Source of the DNA: an uncultured Actinomycetes bacterium
GTDB lineage: Bacteria > Actinomycetota > Acidimicrobiia > Acidimicrobiales > Acidimicrobilacustridaceae
Assembly (NCBI GenBank): GCA_945957335.1
Contig: CAMFLJ010000188.1
Span: forward strand, 1-7,441
Direction: 5' to 3'
Length of the DNA stretch: 7,441 nt
Shown: in pieces, positions 5,578-7,441 of the stretch
Position numbering within the stretch: position 1 is the stretch's first letter
Layout of the letters: each line of letters opens with the position of its first letter
The notes under the pieces: generated by a model
The model's database searches: none
What the model was told of the DNA's origin: nothing
What the model saw: the letters and a program-made list of their open reading frames with translations, nothing else
Position numbers and translations under genes: made by a program

Positions 5578-5883
5578 TCAGCCCTTCTTGATGCCGGTGA
5601 TCTCGATGGTGGCGTAGTGCTGGCGGTGACCCCAGCGCTTCCGCTCGTTCGACTTGTTCTTGTAGGTGAAGCCGGTGATCTTCGGGCCGCGGGCGGCGCC
5701 CACGACTCGAGCGGTCACGCTGGCATCTGAGAGCTGGGCGGGGGTGGCGAGCACGGCGTCTCCGTCGACGACGAGGACAGGGGTGAGCGTCACCTCGTCG
5801 GCGTCACCGAGACGCTCGACGTCGAGGCGCTGGCCCTCTTCGACCTTGTACTGCTTTCCACCGGTCTGGATCACGGCATACAT
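5578..5883 (-). CDS. rplU: 50S ribosomal protein L21
   Basis: 101 residues, close to the usual 103. It starts with the family hallmark MYAVIQTGGKQYKVEEG and ends with the conserved GHRQHYATIEITGI. L21 binds 23S rRNA and is needed for large-subunit assembly. MYAVI fixes the start at ATG 5883, but no Shine-Dalgarno sequence precedes it. The immediate upstream bases (TTGCACCCCT) are C-rich, and a -10-like TAGAGT lies 9 nt before the ATG, so the mRNA may be leaderless or nearly so. It is followed after one base by rpmA and preceded by the RNase E/G gene 93 bp away. Confidence 0.97.
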   Translation of the reverse strand: MYAVIQTGGKQYKVEEGQRLDVERLGDADEVTLTPVLVVDGDAVLATPAQLSDASVTARVVGAARGPKITGFTYKNKSNERKRWGHRQHYATIEITGIKKG

Positions 5884-5892
5884 AGGGGTGCA

Positions 5893-5921
5893 ACTCTAGC
5901 GGTTCGGGCGGCCCAGGTGAA
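5893..5921 (-). promoter_or_regulatory. Candidate housekeeping promoter of rplU-rpmA
   Basis: Read on the - strand, TTCACC (5916-5921, 4 of 6 matches to TTGACA) is followed after a 17-nt spacer by TAGAGT (5893-5898), which fits TANNNT. Transcription would start at or just before the rplU ATG (A at 5883). This fits the absence of a ribosome-binding site and suggests a leaderless message independent of the upstream ribonuclease gene. The weak -35 keeps confidence moderate. Confidence 0.4.
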
Positions 5922-5976
5922 ACCGGGGCGGCGGTGACGGGACGGGTGTGACGGACGGCGCAGCCGCCCGGGGGCC

Positions 5977-7441
5977 TCAGCTGAGCAGGGCCTGGTCGAT
6001 CTGGACGCCACGGCCCTCGCACTCGGGGCAGATCGACGAGAACGACTCGAGCAGCCCCTCGCCGATGCGCTTGCGGGTCATCTCGACCAGCCCCAGCTCG
6101 GAGATGTCGAACACCTGGGTGCGGGTCTTGTCGCGGGCGAGGGCGTCGCGGAAGACCTTGATGACCTCGTCACGGTTGCCCTTGACCTCCATGTCGATGA
6201 AGTCGATGACGATGATGCCGCCGATGTCGCGCAGGCGAAGCTGCTTGGCGATCTCGACCGCCGCCTCGAGGTTGTTCCGGAAGACGGTCTCCTCGAGGCT
6301 CGACTTGCCGACGTTCTTGCCGGTGTTGACGTCGATCACCGTGAGCGCCTCGGTGTGCTCGATGATGAGCGAGCCACCGGAAGGCAGCCACACCTTGCGG
6401 TCGAGCGCCTTGTGGAGCTGCTCGTGCACGTGGTGGCGCTCGAAGATCGACAGCGGCTCGACCGAGCGGTCGTAGTGCTGCACCCGGTCGGCGAGGGCCG
6501 GCGAGATGCTCGAGACGTAGTCCTTGACCTCGTTGTAGAGCTGCTCGTCGTCGATCACCACGCCGCGGTAGTCGTCGTTGAACTCCTCGCGGATGACCCG
6601 GACCGCCATGTCGGGCTCGCGGTAGAGCAGGGCCGGGGCCTGGACCTTGGCGGCGAGCTCCTCGATGCGCTCCCACTGCGAGAGCAGGCGGCGCACGTCG
6701 GCCGAGATCTCCTCGGAGGTCACGCCCTCGGCCGCGGTGCGCACGATCACCCCGTGCTGCGGCGGCTTGACCTTGTCGAGGATCGAGCGGAGGCGCTTGC
6801 GCTCGTCGTCGGCGAGGCGCTTGGAGATGCCGTAGGTGCTCGAGTTCGGGATCAGCACCACGAAGCGGCCCGGGAGGGAGACCTCCTGGGTGAGCCGGGC
6901 GCCCTTGTGGGCGATCGGGTTCTTGGTGACCTGGCAGATGATGCTCTGCTTGGGCTTGAGGATCTCCTCGATGCGGGCGTTGCCGCCCTGCTCGACGTCC
7001 TCGACGTCGTACTGCACGTCGCCGCGGTAGAGCACCGCGTTCTTCGGCGTGCTGATGTCGACGAACGCAGCCTCCATGCCGGGCAGCACGTTCTGGACCT
7101 TGCCGAGGTAGATGTTGCCGTGGATCTGGGCCACGTCGTCGGCCGGGCGCGACACGAAGTGCTCGATGAGGTTGCGGCCCTCGAGCACGGCGATCTGGGT
7201 GGCCTCGGGCCGCACGCTGACGGTCATCAGGTAGCGCCCGACGGGGCGTCCCTTGCGCTCGCGGCCACGGCGCTTCTCGAGGGTCTCGTCGTCGAGCTCG
7301 GGGCCGTCGCCGCCGAGGATGGCCTCGACCGGCCGGTTGGCACCGCCGCGGCCGCCACCCTGGCGTGACCCGCCGCCCTGGGCCTGGTTGGCCTGGCCGC
7401 CACCGCCGCCGCCTCCGGCCGCGCCGCCACCGGCGTTGCCC
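5977..7441 (-). CDS. rne: Rne/Rng family ribonuclease (RNase E/G), N-terminus beyond the window
   Basis: 487 residues are visible and the frame stays open to the right edge. The ATG at 7225-7227 is internal: upstream codons read on as GRPVGRYL and a basic segment, and the Met falls inside the conserved GRYLMTV stretch. The protein cleaves single-stranded AU-rich RNA in mRNA decay and rRNA processing. Numbered from that internal Met, an S1 domain starts near HGNIYLGKV (36-44), a 5'-sensor RT lies at 163-164, catalytic metal-binding Asp299 (VIDVN) and Asp342 (IDFIDM) are 43 apart as in E. coli RNase E (D303/D346), and the Zn-link CPEC is at 400-403. It ends 13 residues after CPEC, so it lacks the long C-terminal scaffold of E. 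coli RNase E. A disordered Gly-rich extension is at the N-terminal side instead, as in actinobacterial RNase E. rne versus rng naming is a convention here. Confidence 0.94.
   Translation of the reverse strand, partial: GNAGGGAAGGGGGGGQANQAQGGGSRQGGGRGGANRPVEAILGGDGPELDDETLEKRRGRERKGRPVGRYLMTVSVRPEATQIAVLEGRNLIEHFVSRPADDVAQIHGNIYLGKVQNVLPGMEAAFVDISTPKNAVLYRGDVQYDVEDVEQGGNARIEEILKPKQSIICQVTKNPIAHKGARLTQEVSLPGRFVVLIPNSSTYGISKRLADDERKRLRSILDKVKPPQHGVIVRTAAEGVTSEEISADVRRLLSQWERIEELAAKVQAPALLYREPDMAVRVIREEFNDDYRGVVIDDEQLYNEVKDYVSSISPALADRVQHYDRSVEPLSIFERHHVHEQLHKALDRKVWLPSGGSLIIEHTEALTVIDVNTGKNVGKSSLEETVFRNNLEAAVEIAKQLRLRDIGGIIVIDFIDMEVKGNRDEVIKVFRDALARDKTRTQVFDISELGLVEMTRKRIGEGLLESFSSICPECEGRGVQIDQALLS
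7342..7440 (-). repeat. Gly/Gln/Asn/Arg-rich low-complexity coding region of the RNase
   Basis: On the - strand this stretch encodes a disordered segment: a run of seven Gly, then QANQAQ, GGGSRQ and GGGRGG. On the DNA it is a GCC-rich trinucleotide tract. RGG-like segments often bind RNA and support protein condensates. Its upstream limit lies beyond the window. Such tracts are prone to length changes and assembly errors. Confidence 0.75.

Noticed and set aside
5935..5958. Near-direct repeat TGACGGGACGG / TGACGGACGG
   Set aside because: Short, imperfect and low in complexity, with no link to a promoter or known site.
5906..5969. Two GGGCGGC copies (5906-5912, 5926-5932) that could each pair with GCCGCCC (5963-5969) as an rplU leader switch
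   Set aside because: Seven-base GC-only arms across loops of 30 or more nt are easily found by chance in this composition, and the likely promoter lies downstream of most of it.
7225..7227. ATG as start of the RNase gene
   Set aside because: The conserved family sequence continues upstream without a stop to the window edge.

Overview
The window is very GC-rich (about 70% or more by eye), uses GTG starts often and has third codon positions dominated by G and C. The RNase E/G-rplU-rpmA block looks actinobacterial, and the L27 N-terminus (MSKTKGGGSTRNGRDS) resembles forms I associate with Acidimicrobiia. I read it as an uncultured or draft-assembled actinobacterium, probably Acidimicrobiia-like. 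The lineage is an inference from memory, not an alignment.

Layout from left to right. Bases 1-45 are not genomic: they are an Illumina Nextera i5 adapter with its index, so this is a raw contig end. A 5'-truncated dGTP triphosphohydrolase-like HD gene (46-888, +) follows. It converges on a CLC-type anion channel or transporter gene (907-2247, -). A 147-bp divergent intergenic region (2248-2394) carries a good match to an ECF-sigma promoter, a 10-bp direct repeat and a small inverted repeat. It leads into a tight three-gene + strand operon, each gene starting with GTG: a NOX/FRE-like bis-heme transmembrane flavoreductase (2395-3846), an exported FMN-binding-domain protein (3851-4456) and an ApbE flavin transferase (4459-5241). 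A cluster of hairpins (5242-5300) separates this operon from the convergent housekeeping block on the - strand: Rne/Rng ribonuclease (open at the right edge), rplU (L21) and rpmA (L27).

The operon is the biological centre of the window. The reductase should take electrons from cytosolic NAD(P)H through FAD and two hemes across the membrane. The second protein has an extracytoplasmic domain with a flavinylation motif (SGAT, Thr184), so it could carry covalent FMN as the outer-face acceptor. ApbE would attach that FMN. This matches the known class of flavinylation-dependent extracytosolic electron-transfer loci; the final acceptor is not encoded here. Two points stand out. ApbE has no signal peptide, and the FMN carrier has an RR pair just before its hydrophobic segment, which suggests flavinylation in the cytoplasm followed by export. 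The upstream GGAAC-N16-CGTC element suggests control by an envelope- or redox-stress ECF sigma factor.

I see no tRNA, rRNA, CRISPR array, insertion sequence or phage gene. Apart from the operon the content is ordinary core genome.
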